Of a stretch of DNA of 64,000 nt, positions 21,401 through 31,293 are shown in pieces. Origin of the DNA: Tranzscheliella williamsii (taxonomy: Eukaryota > Basidiomycota > Ustilaginomycetes > Ustilaginales > Ustilaginaceae). The number at the start of each line of letters is the position of its first letter. The first letter of the stretch is position 1. The notes below the pieces were generated by a model. The model saw only the letters and a program-made list of their open reading frames with translations, searched no databases and was not told the DNA's origin. The translations under genes and the position numbers were made by a program. Where the stretch lies: positions 124,001-188,000 of the forward strand of contig JALBYF010000023.1 of assembly GCA_023212725.1 (NCBI GenBank). The letters are read 5' to 3'.

Positions 21401-22383
21401 TGCCATGGAATCAGAGCTCCAATGTAGATGAAGGTGGCGATATTGAAAAGCAGATCAACAATGTTGGAGAAGTTGGAGTCCTCGGTCTGCTTGGTGAACC
21501 ATCCATCCCAGGCAAAAGCGGTGCCACAGGCGAAAGCAGCAAGCAAATCGTCTGAGCCAAGCATGACGTTAACACCCATACTGGCAATGGCAAGAGAGAT
21601 GTACTGAGCGACAAAAGACTCTCGGTCGATAAGCTTGTGCCGCTCAGAGAATCGCATAAACTTTCGGGCCAGATAGCCGATCAGAGCACCGAGAATCGTC
21701 CCGAGAATGATCTCATAGGCCCAAGTCTCGTAGAACCACTGAGCGATGGCGTGTCCCCGGTTATCTCTGTTCTGAGATAGGTAGAGAGCTAGGTAGAGGA
21801 AGGGAAAGGCAGCACCATCGTTGCAGCCTGACTCACACATGAGCATGTGTCGAACGTGTGCAGGTACATGTTTCTCGGCCCAAGGGCCGCCGACGACAGC
21901 TTGTGCCAGAATGGGATCCGTAGGAGATACGCAGGCGGCCACTACGAGGGAGTTGAGAAAGTCGAGACCGGGGATAATGGCCCAGATGAAGAGAGCGGTA
22001 ATGAGCCAGCCCCACGCCATCACGGGACCGAGAAGGATGGCGATCGACTTCCAGTGACGTAGAAGGTACTTCTTGGGCAATTCGACGCCGATGGCAAAGA
22101 CGGAGAGTGCGATGGTTACCCTCATGATTTCCAAGGTGATCTCATCGGTAGTGACGCCGCCAGGGGCGACACCTTCCTCGTTTCCCCACTTGGCAGGATT
22201 GAAGAGATTGATGGCTACTGGGCCGACGATGATACCAAAGGCGGCAGCAATAGGGGCTTCGCCCAAGTAGAGACGTTCCTTGATAAAGAGGGAGAGATAC
22301 GAAAAGATGCAGATGAAGAGGCCCAACCCAACATAGACGATGTGGGCGGGTGTGACCTCGAAGGGATGGAAGGCGTACGCCAT
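18487..22383 (-). CDS. Plasma-membrane Na+(K+)/H+ antiporter, Nha1/Cnh1 type
   Basis: Intronless, 1298 residues. Residues about 13-430 form the exchanger domain with a dozen hydrophobic segments. SPTDP (153-157) and ESGCNDG (184-190) are conserved CPA1 ion-path motifs, and FACGTAFAWDGWF plus TEDSNFSNIVDLLFN are typical of fungal Nha1/Sod2. The remaining two thirds are a hydrophilic, acidic and Ser-rich tail without membrane segments; in yeast Nha1 the long tail carries regulatory phosphosites and controls salt response. The family expels Na+, Li+ and K+ in exchange for protons, supporting salt tolerance and pH control. The ATG at 22383 is the first in frame. The tail is unusually long (about 860 residues) even for this family. 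The 1.8-kb upstream region is shared with Rtt109. Confidence 0.92.
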   Translation of the reverse strand: MAYAFHPFEVTPAHIVYVGLGLFICIFSYLSLFIKERLYLGEAPIAAAFGIIVGPVAINLFNPAKWGNEEGVAPGGVTTDEITLEIMRVTIALSVFAIGVELPKKYLLRHWKSIAILLGPVMAWGWLITALFIWAIIPGLDFLNSLVVAACVSPTDPILAQAVVGGPWAEKHVPAHVRHMLMCESGCNDGAAFPFLYLALYLSQNRDNRGHAIAQWFYETWAYEIILGTILGALIGYLARKFMRFSERHKLIDRESFVAQYISLAIASMGVNVMLGSDDLLAAFACGTAFAWDGWFTKQTEDSNFSNIVDLLFNIATFIYIGALIPWHDFADATIGLSVWRLIVLAICVLLTKRLPIILALWKFIPDIKTFREAVFSGHFGPMGVGAIFIATLGRTLMPEEVHEPPQTTNDVLALTIQPIVYFFVLCSILIHGFTVPFFAFGKNARRRAHTLTRTWSRNPSMRDDEPSWMSRVRRVKTGDEIVVNHDEISAEKMSAQQLAMIGRGAIGGYREDELRRDSSNEDSGTAAGESSSDSQDRTSPFIGLLNSRTERDLEKAEGAGEEFYEKAGFDHEQPQNGSHARKRSPDMDGIEDWEGDDEDTNPAADYLGDDCAEMRRYKDKLKARKDARMSAANQAKRADSEKKPSYDQETEGQDIGEAPMDRDIIFGRVKADDEDEACREDKEGQAAVSRSGGDGDDREENKWPKVRDWVEGHNLVLEYQKSYSDDTEVEVIPLTEEEYANLEKSDTPALEWVKANHDDLQCFLGDGNEVTWSAANAAHKLIQQKVPKWWRARNKKHYVKAEAPQDESREDRDARVGLMYGAMSWAHDRREPDGDLPLRSSRKEESPDSGGRFDPPRDTNIDNVPAVVSVLDPSRRGGPEIGPQDVSVPAGSTSAQAGKGDSRDTTENATTSSRRPPPPGVQTRSTGRGGVGSLGSKRENLRTKVLSGQIGLSGRKGSSATGITEEVRVDEDDDIGVHNGAAKDETVSSASPDPSAAPKVLISEPSSPVRPRNRFSLRNSPSGSFRGLPFKNSDSSGKEKNKDKFFPRSSSAGAGLASNYRPSPMGSSSPILKGYGSGSRSGYTGANTDKDESKEAHRNSSIHWLDIAHNSHDRLEPEEPSASQNFSRRARTEPPTSGTGSGKELKRDFRTYQPDEEYLDDDDDEESEQHGGLGLRDGMSRIGAFFSNFTAPKGEGMGNPGPTSHPHLFPKKDDESDAGAPSPRRSPQTSRTLQREPTDELESLSLPPSALRAASSSHRSSPAGSKSGGDTPRTLPRVLLNLPDQDGPPVSPGQRPQ

Positions 22384-24215
22384 GGCGAATGGATACGCAA
22401 ATGGCGGGCGCCCCCTGTTCGGCCGGTGGTGTCGGTGGGCCGCTGTTGGTAAGGTGCTACAGGAGCAAAATGGTGCTACGAGCCTGCTTTGGCTTTAATC
22501 ACAATCGAGGGGGTGGTCGAGAATATGAAAGTATCCACATCCGGCCCAGCTGAAGGACAGTTTCGGGAGCGTGCAAGACCAAGACGCTACCTGTCGAAAA
22601 GTTTGCGATTGCGAGATAGCTTAGCTGGACAGTCAGGCGAACTTCCGACTTGTATTGAGAGGAAGCCTATGTGAAGTGCTTAGCGCGGATGCCGGCAGTG
22701 ATAGGGGGATGTTGAGCTGCCGCAGCGGTTGTAGATGAGAGAAAGCGGCTGTAGAAGGCGAGCGAGCTGGGAGGAGGAAAGCTAGTGGCTCTGTCGGAAA
22801 GAGTCCTATTGATCGATGCACCGCTGCGGAAGGTAGGTTGCAAGCGCAGGCAGCCGGCAGATGCTAGAAGTCAGAGATGGAGACAGCTGCTGGAACGAAA
22901 GCAAGGCATGCCTAAACGAGAGAGATAGGATGGCTCGTTGCCCGTTTGGCCGCCGCTGGGAGGTGTAAGTGAGCCTACAAAGTATGCCCAGACGAGGTGA
23001 GTGTACGAGAGAAGAAAGCTGAAGAGGCTGAGATGCTGTTTAGGCAGGCGGTTGATCGCTGCGAGATATACTCGATGCGGGCGAAGCGATTTACAGCCGT
23101 TTCGATTAAGCCCAAAATCGAAATCTGTAAAGCAGCTCCATCAACATACTAGCTTTGTTAAGAATTCATCTGCATGCTGAGGCCAAAACGTTGGCAGGCG
23201 CGATTCGAAATTTCGACGCTCTCACCGATGTGTGCATTCACAACAAATCACAATCCTACTGCCCAACAGCACAAGCCCAGCAACAGCATACCACCGAAAA
23301 GCGGCTTAATTTACCGTGCCTAGCCAGCACGCGACGTTATCGCAGAAGCTAAGGGTCGATCCCTAGGAACCGGATCTATTCTGCTTAGTGCACAGAATAA
23401 CGAAACAAGCAGGGCCTCACTGACTGGCAAGCCCGAACGAGTTTTTTCGATGCTGAGTGGATTTACATCTGCATAGAGCCGTGATGTATTGGACATGACA
23501 AGTGGTTGGAAGAGGGATGCAACTTTGGTCATCGGCACAAGTCTTGGCATCAGCCACCTCGCTCCCGCCCTTTGTCCCGCTCGTAGGCTCTGGCATCGTT
23601 CATATAATACATCCTGCCGGGGAAGCAGTGATTATAGCATCGGCTGACGCTACTCTTGCGCCCCGCCTGCATATCACTACTATGTCTAGAGGGTGATTGT
23701 ATGCAGGCTGCCATTGGCCCTTAACATGGCTTGCCTTTGCACTTCGTCTCCGAAGGCAACATGAAGCTAGCACTTGCGGCCAGGGCGATGGCGACGATAG
23801 CGCTGTAGCATGCGCGCGCTCCGAGCCAAGAGAAGCGCTGCAGGGACACCCGTACGCATGCTCCCCTAAGCTAAGGCAAAGGGAGCGCCAGCAGCCGCAG
23901 TGCCAAGAAGCGCAATCTGGGTCGGAGGCTTTGCTGCATCATTTCATCACAGCTGCAAAGACGCGTCGAAAAGAAGAGAAAAATTGCCAAGAGTTGTTAG
24001 GCCTCCACAGGGACGATACGGAGCGTTTGATCTAACACTAACCGGGTTATGTCGGTGCGACGCGCAAATGAAGATGGCCGCGACGCGGATCGTGTTGTTC
24101 TTCTGCGGTGGCTCGATCCAGGGTCCATGAAGATCCTCCGCCATCTTTCCCGCAGATCGAGACTACAACCTAATTCCTACGCTTGCTGTACGGTGCCTAC
24201 GGTTGCGGTGGCGAG
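22384..24215. other. Long divergent intergenic region
   Basis: A 1.8-kb spacer between the antiporter (minus) and Rtt109 (plus) genes. The frames present are short and do not resemble proteins. No tRNA or snRNA signature was found by eye. An open frame continuous with Rtt109 begins at 24183 but its first ATG is 24216. Confidence 0.4.
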
Positions 24216-26381
24216 ATGGCTAGTCCCTCTCTGGCCGACGCTGCGGTCGAGTCGAAGCGATCTTCGCTGCTTTCGACAATTCGGTCGGTTTTCAAGGCCT
24301 GCCCACCGTGTGTGGCCGCCCCAGGCACACTGCGCATACACACGCTCTTCTCCATCCCGCGCCAGGTCAAGTCGCTGTATCCGCTTGCCCATATCCATCC
24401 GCTCGACCTGGAGCATAACAAAACCAGCGCGCCCATATCTGCTTACCAGGAGCAGATCTTCGTGACGGCCAGCTGGGCGCCCCTTCCGGTGCGCGACGCA
24501 TCTGCCGATGACGGACCAGCGCTACTCACACCCAGCGACGACCTGAACGCCACCTCCACGGGCCCGGAAACCGATGCGGCACGGCATCAGAACGCGCCGT
24601 TGCTGGTGCTGGCGCTGGAGCTCTTCCTCTACACGATGCCCGAGTTTGGGTCCGCCGTGCTGTACATCTCCAAGCTGGACTCGAGCGGCTGGGGGCCCCG
24701 CTCGCTGCCATCGGAGTTGAAGGCGTCCCTGTCGAAAGCGGTTCTGGGAGGCGCTGGCACGCATCGCGCGTTTGGGAACACCCTGTCGGCCACCCTCAGC
24801 TCTGCGGTCACCCAGCACTTTACCACTTTCAAGCACTGGGACACGCCCGCTGGCGCCCACGAAAGCGTCGATATCCACCACGTCTCGGTCCACATCCTCG
24901 CGCGCAGCCAGCGTGCCTACCTCTTCCCATCCAGCCCCGAGAACAAGAACAAGAGGGTCCTCTCGGATGGCGGCCTCATCAAGTGGTGGCGCGACGTGAT
25001 GAGCGATGTGATCGTCCAGTCGCGTCATCCCGGTTCAGCAGCACGGGGCGGCGGCGAGGAGCAGGCCTGGGGCGGGGCAGCCCCGACGGGGGGCGAGATC
25101 GACACGCGCGCCTTCTACGTGATTCCCGGTTATAGCCAGATGGAGTCGCATCCGCTCGTGCCCGTCCTCGCGCCGGCGGTGGGCGGCTCTGCGGCGGCGG
25201 CTGGCACTTCTGACGGGGAGCGTCGGACGAGGACGCGGGAGGAGACGCTGCGGGCAGCGCGCTGGGTGTACGGGCATCCGTACAGCTGCGCCGGTGCCGC
25301 TTGTGACCATGCAGAGCTGCCGCCGCTCCCGCTGCACTGGCACCGCTCGTCGTTCCTGGCAGGCCCCTCGGCGCAGCGCCCAGCCGCTGCCGAGACCGAC
25401 CCCCTCTCGCCGCACTACGACCCGCGCAGAGTGCGCACCGTGCCCACTCTCATGCCGCACTTCTCGGACGACCCCAAGACGCGCTTCCTCGACGAAATGG
25501 CGCGCGACTCCCATGAGCACGCCGGCTGGAAGCGCCGCGGCCTCTCCCCAACGCCCCATCCCGCTGCTGCCCCTGTCAGGCAGGCGGTGACCGAAGATCC
25601 GGCTGAAGCCATTCCTAACGAGCGCGAAGGCGGGACTCAGGGCCAGAAGCATGCAACGGGGGCAGCAGAAGAGGACAGTGAAGGGGACGGCGAGGAGGGA
25701 CCCGTTGCCAAGCGTCAGAAGAGCGGGAACGGGGCCTTGGAGGAGGAGGATGCGGGCAGTGGTGATGTCAGGGCGCCGGGATTGGCGCACGCGAGCACGG
25801 GCGTGCCGCTGGCGACGCTGCGGGCGCTGATGCGCGAGCGGCAGGCCATGGACGACCTGTCGGTGGATGAGTTCTGGGAGCGGATGGCGTTCCGCCAAGA
25901 GTGCTGTTCGGGCAACGCCGTCGGTGTCCTGGTTGTGCTCTTCACGCGGCGTCCAAGCGAGTTCGGTGCTACGCTGCGGCGGCAGCACAAGGCCGGGGCG
26001 CCCGATCGGCAGCCGCTGTCGCTGCCGTGGAAGGTTCTGACCGATCTGGTGTTCAAGTGCCTGATGAAGGACACGTGCCAGTGGGACAAGGCCGGCGCTG
26101 CGCGCGAGCTCACCAGCGCATGGCTCGTCGCTATCGACCGTGAGGTCCGCCGCAAGGGCGGCGCAGCACAGCTCCAGTCCCCACATCCCCCCCTCACCGC
26201 CACGGCCGACCCGATAGGTAGAGACATCATCTGGGCCGACCTCCACCTTGCCGGCCCCACCCCCACCCAGCTCAGCGCCGCCAAAGACGAGGCCTCCCGC
26301 GCCAACGCCAACGCAACCCCCGCCACCGCCGCGGCTACAGCCAACGTGCTCAGTGTCAAGCGCAAGAAAAAGCCTTCCTGA
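24216..26381 (+). CDS. RTT109: Histone H3-K56 acetyltransferase Rtt109
   Basis: Intronless, 721 residues from MASPSLADA. Segments match the fungal Rtt109/p300-like fold: LYISKLDSSG (149-158), ARSQRAYLFP (229-238) followed by KRVLSDGGLIKWW (246-258), DPKTRFLDE (419-427) and the C-terminal FWERMAFRQECCSG (553-566). The last of these is very characteristic, as is the following hydrophobic strand. The enzyme, helped by the chaperones Asf1 or Vps75, acetylates newly made histone H3 (Lys56, also Lys9/27) in S phase and supports replication-linked nucleosome assembly and genome stability. The protein is much longer than the yeast form (436) because of Gly/Ala- and Glu-rich low-complexity insertions near residues 270-350 and 440-530. 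The C-terminal KRKKK is a possible nuclear signal. The gene converges with the P-loop gene (291-base gap). Confidence 0.85.
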   Translation: MASPSLADAAVESKRSSLLSTIRSVFKACPPCVAAPGTLRIHTLFSIPRQVKSLYPLAHIHPLDLEHNKTSAPISAYQEQIFVTASWAPLPVRDASADDGPALLTPSDDLNATSTGPETDAARHQNAPLLVLALELFLYTMPEFGSAVLYISKLDSSGWGPRSLPSELKASLSKAVLGGAGTHRAFGNTLSATLSSAVTQHFTTFKHWDTPAGAHESVDIHHVSVHILARSQRAYLFPSSPENKNKRVLSDGGLIKWWRDVMSDVIVQSRHPGSAARGGGEEQAWGGAAPTGGEIDTRAFYVIPGYSQMESHPLVPVLAPAVGGSAAAAGTSDGERRTRTREETLRAARWVYGHPYSCAGAACDHAELPPLPLHWHRSSFLAGPSAQRPAAAETDPLSPHYDPRRVRTVPTLMPHFSDDPKTRFLDEMARDSHEHAGWKRRGLSPTPHPAAAPVRQAVTEDPAEAIPNEREGGTQGQKHATGAAEEDSEGDGEEGPVAKRQKSGNGALEEEDAGSGDVRAPGLAHASTGVPLATLRALMRERQAMDDLSVDEFWERMAFRQECCSGNAVGVLVVLFTRRPSEFGATLRRQHKAGAPDRQPLSLPWKVLTDLVFKCLMKDTCQWDKAGAARELTSAWLVAIDREVRRKGGAAQLQSPHPPLTATADPIGRDIIWADLHLAGPTPTQLSAAKDEASRANANATPATAAATANVLSVKRKKKPS

Positions 26382-26672
26382 ACCGCCCAAGCCACACCAC
26401 TCTCAACCTCCTACCCTCTCACTGCTCATTGCCAACTCAGCCACTGCCACGCTCAAACCCTGAAAGTCGTTCTTCTCGCAATAAACATGAAATGGTATCA
26501 TCTGTATCGTTAGGGCGTCATACGGCCGTCTGTGGTAATCATGGGCATTGGCACCGCGTGTGGCCGCTAAAATTCTTCTGCCATGATTACAGGTATGGCA
26601 GAGAGCAGATAGATGCCCACGAACAGCGGTGGATAGACATGAGAGATGCCAAGGGTGACATCAATGTGCACA

Positions 26673-29600
26673 TCATTCGCCGGTGTCCATCTCGTCTTCG
26701 GACGAGGGCATCGGTTCGACTTGCATTGGTTCAAAGACCTGACGACACGATTGCCGTGATGGACCGACCTGCTTGTTCGCTAGAGGATTCTCCAAGCAAT
26801 TCCAATCGTCCTCGTCAGAAACTTTTTCCTGCAAGGCGATGAGAAGTTCCATTTCATCCCGGGCCTTCAGCGTATCTAGGGCTGGGAAGATGCTTCTGTC
26901 GGTAATGTTCCGCAGAAAGATGCTGGCGGGGAGTGCGTTGAGATCCACATCCTCATCCACTTGTTGCGAGTGGCCGTGGTGGAATGGAAGCCAATACGAC
27001 GATGATGATGGTTCTTGCACCTCGGTTCTGCCGTCTGACCCTGTCGACTTGTGACTTTCTTCCTGCGAATGCGAACCTTCGGTGGAATTGCCCGGGTCTT
27101 GCTTCTTCCGGTGTTTTCGAGTAAGGCTGAAGTTGGCCGTGGAACGGAGGTCAAGATGCAATGCCAGTATTGCCTGCCTCGTCGCGGCCTGCCACGTACC
27201 GCTTCTGCTGTCGATCCTGGGACCAAAGAGCTGAGGGTTTTGAGCAGCTGCTAACTTATCTGCCGTACCCTTTCTCTTGACCTGCCAGGAGACGTAGGAC
27301 ATGTATCTTGGAGCCATCGTCTCCTCTAAATGTCTGGCCTGTTCCTCATCCTCGTTCCCACTTGGACTTCTGATGCCAACACCGCCACTTGATGGGACGT
27401 GTTCGAAGTTGGTGTCCAGTGAGCCGAGAAATACCGGTATAAATCCATCGATTCCAGTCTGGGAGTGCTGTGTTTGGACGGCGACGCCCCGCTTCCAGCA
27501 AAACCAAAGGAACTGTGGAGTAACGGTATCGATGGGGTCCTCTAGCCGGTCAAAGTGGGTAAAGTTGACCCAAGCTTGACCGCCAGAGCTGTAACATCGG
27601 CTCATGCGCTTTTCCAACGCTTGCTTTTCGTCCTTAGTGAGCGTGACCACGCCGTCGAGCCACGATTGCAGATGTATCGCTTCGGCGAGGCATTCCATAC
27701 GTTTCTCTAAAGGCTTGTCCAAGCATGCAAGATATCGTTGTGCATCACAAGCCGAAGCGAGCAGCATTCTGGCGAACAGCTCGCCATATCCACCAAGGTT
27801 ATCAAACATATCCTTAGAAAGAAAAAGCTGGTCGTAGCTATTCTGCAGAATGCTTCGGAACCTCGCAACCTTTTTTATTCCCGAGCCGACTGGGTCGATC
27901 ATCAGCTTGTTGGCCACAAGGGCAAGAACGGGCTCTGAAAAGGCTGTCACGACCAAGGTGCGCTCTTCCGTCACTTGACGTAAGAGACGCATGTGCTTGT
28001 CCACTGCAGGCGCTGCGAGAGACGCGATAAGGCCTGCGCTCTCGTCGTGGTGGACATTGGCCAGTTGGAGAATGAAACGAGATGCAAGCACGTTGAAAAG
28101 ATGGTTGCGGTCGCCCATTACCAGCTTCGACGAGTTGAGCAATTTTGCCTGAGCGTTTAACCAAAAGTCGTCCGTACGTTGAGCACTCCACAGGGGACGG
28201 CCGTAGCAGCGAATGTGGTCGAAATGGGAGGCGTCGGCGGCCTTGCGTAGAGCTCTTTGATGAGCACACATGAGGTCGAATCCCAAAGCAACGAAAACAG
28301 GGGTCGGCGTAGTTTCGATCTCGCGGAAGGATTGCGCCACAGCGAGCGGTTTGGCGAGCTCAGCAGCTCCGCTGTTTGTGCTCAGCAGGAGGAGCCAAAA
28401 CTTTACCTTGGATTGTAAGCTATTAACGTATCTCCACGCTCGCCGCATAGCTGCAAGAAGATCAATTGCTTGCTTCCTACCGCCGCTGGCCGTCTTGATC
28501 AGCTCAACACATTCGTCAAGAGCGACATATGCGATCAAGACCTCGGCGTTGGATTGCTGACTCCGACAGTATGTGTCGCGAAGGACCTCAGCGTAGCGCA
28601 ATGTTTGTTTGCGGAGAAAGTGACGCCCTACTAGTGCATAAAAGTCACTGACAACGTCAGGCTCGCTGCTGGCCGCATAGGCGTCCGTCTTAGAGCTTTT
28701 GCGCCGCCTCTCAGCAAGGTCTGAAAAATGCTGTTCATTAGGAAAGGTGCTAAGTGATTCGGTAGCTTGTGCTACAACCCCACTGAAGAAGCGATCACGC
28801 GCCTGTCTGTCCTCGAAATCGAGCCAGAGGCGCTGCTGAAGATCGGTCCGATCGTCGGCGGAAGGCCGTTTGTCCAGCATGTCTGCCGCTGTCTGAAACC
28901 ACGCTCCGAGAAAGGCGGCCGCAGCCATGTCCAACTTCTCGAGATTGACGAGTCCAGCGACCTTTAGATTGCCGTTGGTAGCGCCGGTGGCCACCTTGTC
29001 GAAATAGTGTGCCACCACATCATCGCCTAGGGGAAAGCCTTGCTGAGCATGGCGCTCATCCGACTTTCGTAGGCAAAGATAAAGAAGTGGATGTACCTTT
29101 CCGAGTTCGATAACCATTCGAGTCTTGCCAGTTCCGCTGGATTGGACGATCGGGATAGAGAGGCAATAATAGGACTTTTGTGGTCCCTTGAAGCCTTCTT
29201 GCCCGCTAAGGTTTTCCATTTCCGCTTGCTTCGCCTTGACGAACTGGTGGAGACGGTATGGTGCGCTTCCGTAAAACGCTTTCGTGAAATGCTTTTCGAG
29301 GTGAGTAAGCAGGTCTCTACCCGATGTGGAGACCATTTGTGCTGGCAGCTGCGTTGGCAGTGGCGTCCACCACTGCAGGCGGACCAGAACCTCAGCAAGG
29401 ATGCCGGAGGCATCGGTCAGCTCATCCCGCCTTCGTTCGAGGACCGCTTTGATCAAGTCCGTCGCTTCGGGCAGATTCTCGACAGATGCCGCAGAAACTC
29501 CGACAAGTTGGGAGTCACTCTCTTTGATGGCGTCTCCGAGTTGATTTTGGAGCTTCGATAGATCCTTTTGTATCTGCTCGTGGCTCGGATCAGGGGCGCC

Positions 29601-30020
29601 CATCCGCTTCATCACGATTTGCCACAGCCCGACGGCAGATAGCCAGTAAGAGTCCTTTTGCCACTTGGCCTCCAGCTCTTGGGCGTTCGTCCTGAAGAGG
29701 CGCGTCGATTCCGACACGTCCGAATCAATGCTGGTACGCGTGAGATGAGGTGATACTTGTCCATCCTGCCCGGGAGGAACCGCAAGGACATTCTGCAGCC
29801 GAAGATAGATACCAATGGCCTCGTCAATGTTGCGGCCACTTGTAGCTGCACCCAGGGTCTTCAGGTACTGTAAGAATGCGGCGTGCAGGTCCAGGTCGAC
29901 CGAGCTGGGCCTCGGCAAAGATTGACTGCTTTGAGTCACCTTCGTGTAGTGCGATACCAAGCCTTGCGCCACCTCGCTCGTCCCGATCCATGGAAGCGAG
30001 GCAATGCTTACCGGCAGCAT
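26673..30020 (-). CDS. Large P-loop NTPase with candidate PD-(D/E)XK nuclease-like C-terminus
   Basis: Intronless, 1115 residues from the first ATG (30020; the frame is open a little further but without ATG). Visible NTPase elements are a Walker A QSSGTGKT (293-300), a Walker B LIAYVALDE (495-503), a sensor-like LLLLSTNS (543-550) and GRPLW (607-611). Downstream, GGYGELFARMLLASA (743-757), GIDGFIPVF (856-864) and SWQVKRK (911-917) have the order and spacing of the E, D and Q-x-K motifs of PD-(D/E)XK nucleases. The residues before the NTPase (1-280) are helical without a recognised domain, and the tail after 965 is polar, His/Ser/Glu-rich. I recall fungal proteins with this P-loop/REase pairing from the work on Crinkler-RHS-type effectors. 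That link, and any DNA-cleaving or secreted role, is inference; no signal peptide is obvious. An alternative is a nuclear defence or repair ATPase. Confidence 0.55.
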   Translation of the reverse strand: MLPVSIASLPWIGTSEVAQGLVSHYTKVTQSSQSLPRPSSVDLDLHAAFLQYLKTLGAATSGRNIDEAIGIYLRLQNVLAVPPGQDGQVSPHLTRTSIDSDVSESTRLFRTNAQELEAKWQKDSYWLSAVGLWQIVMKRMGAPDPSHEQIQKDLSKLQNQLGDAIKESDSQLVGVSAASVENLPEATDLIKAVLERRRDELTDASGILAEVLVRLQWWTPLPTQLPAQMVSTSGRDLLTHLEKHFTKAFYGSAPYRLHQFVKAKQAEMENLSGQEGFKGPQKSYYCLSIPIVQSSGTGKTRMVIELGKVHPLLYLCLRKSDERHAQQGFPLGDDVVAHYFDKVATGATNGNLKVAGLVNLEKLDMAAAAFLGAWFQTAADMLDKRPSADDRTDLQQRLWLDFEDRQARDRFFSGVVAQATESLSTFPNEQHFSDLAERRRKSSKTDAYAASSEPDVVSDFYALVGRHFLRKQTLRYAEVLRDTYCRSQQSNAEVLIAYVALDECVELIKTASGGRKQAIDLLAAMRRAWRYVNSLQSKVKFWLLLLSTNSGAAELAKPLAVAQSFREIETTPTPVFVALGFDLMCAHQRALRKAADASHFDHIRCYGRPLWSAQRTDDFWLNAQAKLLNSSKLVMGDRNHLFNVLASRFILQLANVHHDESAGLIASLAAPAVDKHMRLLRQVTEERTLVVTAFSEPVLALVANKLMIDPVGSGIKKVARFRSILQNSYDQLFLSKDMFDNLGGYGELFARMLLASACDAQRYLACLDKPLEKRMECLAEAIHLQSWLDGVVTLTKDEKQALEKRMSRCYSSGGQAWVNFTHFDRLEDPIDTVTPQFLWFCWKRGVAVQTQHSQTGIDGFIPVFLGSLDTNFEHVPSSGGVGIRSPSGNEDEEQARHLEETMAPRYMSYVSWQVKRKGTADKLAAAQNPQLFGPRIDSRSGTWQAATRQAILALHLDLRSTANFSLTRKHRKKQDPGNSTEGSHSQEESHKSTGSDGRTEVQEPSSSSYWLPFHHGHSQQVDEDVDLNALPASIFLRNITDRSIFPALDTLKARDEMELLIALQEKVSDEDDWNCLENPLANKQVGPSRQSCRQVFEPMQVEPMPSSEDEMDTGE

Positions 30021-31293
30021 GACTCGGCACTGCAAAATCCAAAGTTCCACGAAGAAACCACCCCGACAGGGTGCCAGACGAGGTAGTATCAGTTACAATG
30101 CTCGAACGTCACACCATGTATTGCTTTGTTCCATTCCCACAGCTAGTAGCTTACACACTTTTCTTTTTCAGAGACGATGAGATTTCTGCGTTCAAAGCAG
30201 GTCCACAATGGGCTAGGCAAGGGTCTGCGGTCAGGGAAGGCGGCGACGTAAAGACTCGAAACTGCCCACGGAAGGAGACAAGACAAGAAACAATACTTCA
30301 GCGAGGAGGAGGAGACATGGTATGATGGTGGATGAGTCGAAAGCAACTCGTTGCGATCAGGGCCAAGGCCACTTCGGTCGGTCTACTTTTCGTTGGATAG
30401 CGGATCCCATCAGCTGTAGCGATGGAGAATGTAACATGGGCTATTTTGATGGGGAAATGATTCACATTCATCGACCCGCAAAAACAACACCAAAGCACAC
30501 CAACATTGTATGCTAGAATTATCAAACTAGATCACTCTGCACAGGCCCCGTATCCTCACATGACTGTGCTGAGTCAAAGTCCCTACTGCTCCTACCCCTT
30601 TGGTTGCCATACCCATCTCCCAGTATGAGTATGCTGGGTATCCTCTCCCTCTGCTAAGTTCGCATAAATTGCCTGTAGTACATGATCACTCTGTATGACT
30701 TGCTTGCCCAACTTCACCAACCTTCCTGTCAATCAATATGAGCCACACACTAGAACAGCATATATGTATCCCGCCATCCAAGTAGTAGCGCCGTGGCGAT
30801 CACCTAGCAGCATGCACAAAGAACATCCCCTCGGACTGTTTAGTGCATCTTTCGTAGCGCGTTGGAATCGTTTCTACGCACAGACACATGTAACCAGAGC
30901 GAGCAATGTACATAGCTAGCCATGCGGAAGTGAGTCCTCTGTAACCATTGAGATCCATCCCACGGCGAGCTGCTGCCCACGGGGTAAAAGGCGGAGTTGA
31001 CTTTATGCCTTGACACGAACTTGGGATGGTACGATGAAGGCGTAATGAGTCTGGTCACCGACGGAGTTGCTGAACCGCTCCACTGATGTTTGACGAGAAA
31101 AGAAAGAGGCATTGCTATTATGTGCAAGCTAGGGACAATATACAGAAAAGTAAAGAACGGCGATCAGTATGACAATGGTGCAGGAGCCGGAGCTGTCCGC
31201 AAACAAGCACAGCACCGGCAATTGAGGTGAGTAAGAACAGGGTTGCGCTTCCGCTGCTGCAGGAAGTGGTGCGGGGAGGGATGAAGGGGTGAA
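30021..31293. other. Intergenic, no recognised gene
   Basis: A 1.27-kb AT-richer spacer between the 5' end of the P-loop gene and the 3' end of the Mpo1-type gene. Only short frames occur, and no RNA gene was recognised. Confidence 0.4.

Noticed and set aside
25035..26390. Long antisense frame (451 codons) opposite RTT109
   Set aside because: It is explained by the GC-rich third positions of RTT109 and contains no recognisable protein; the RTT109 frame has clear family motifs.
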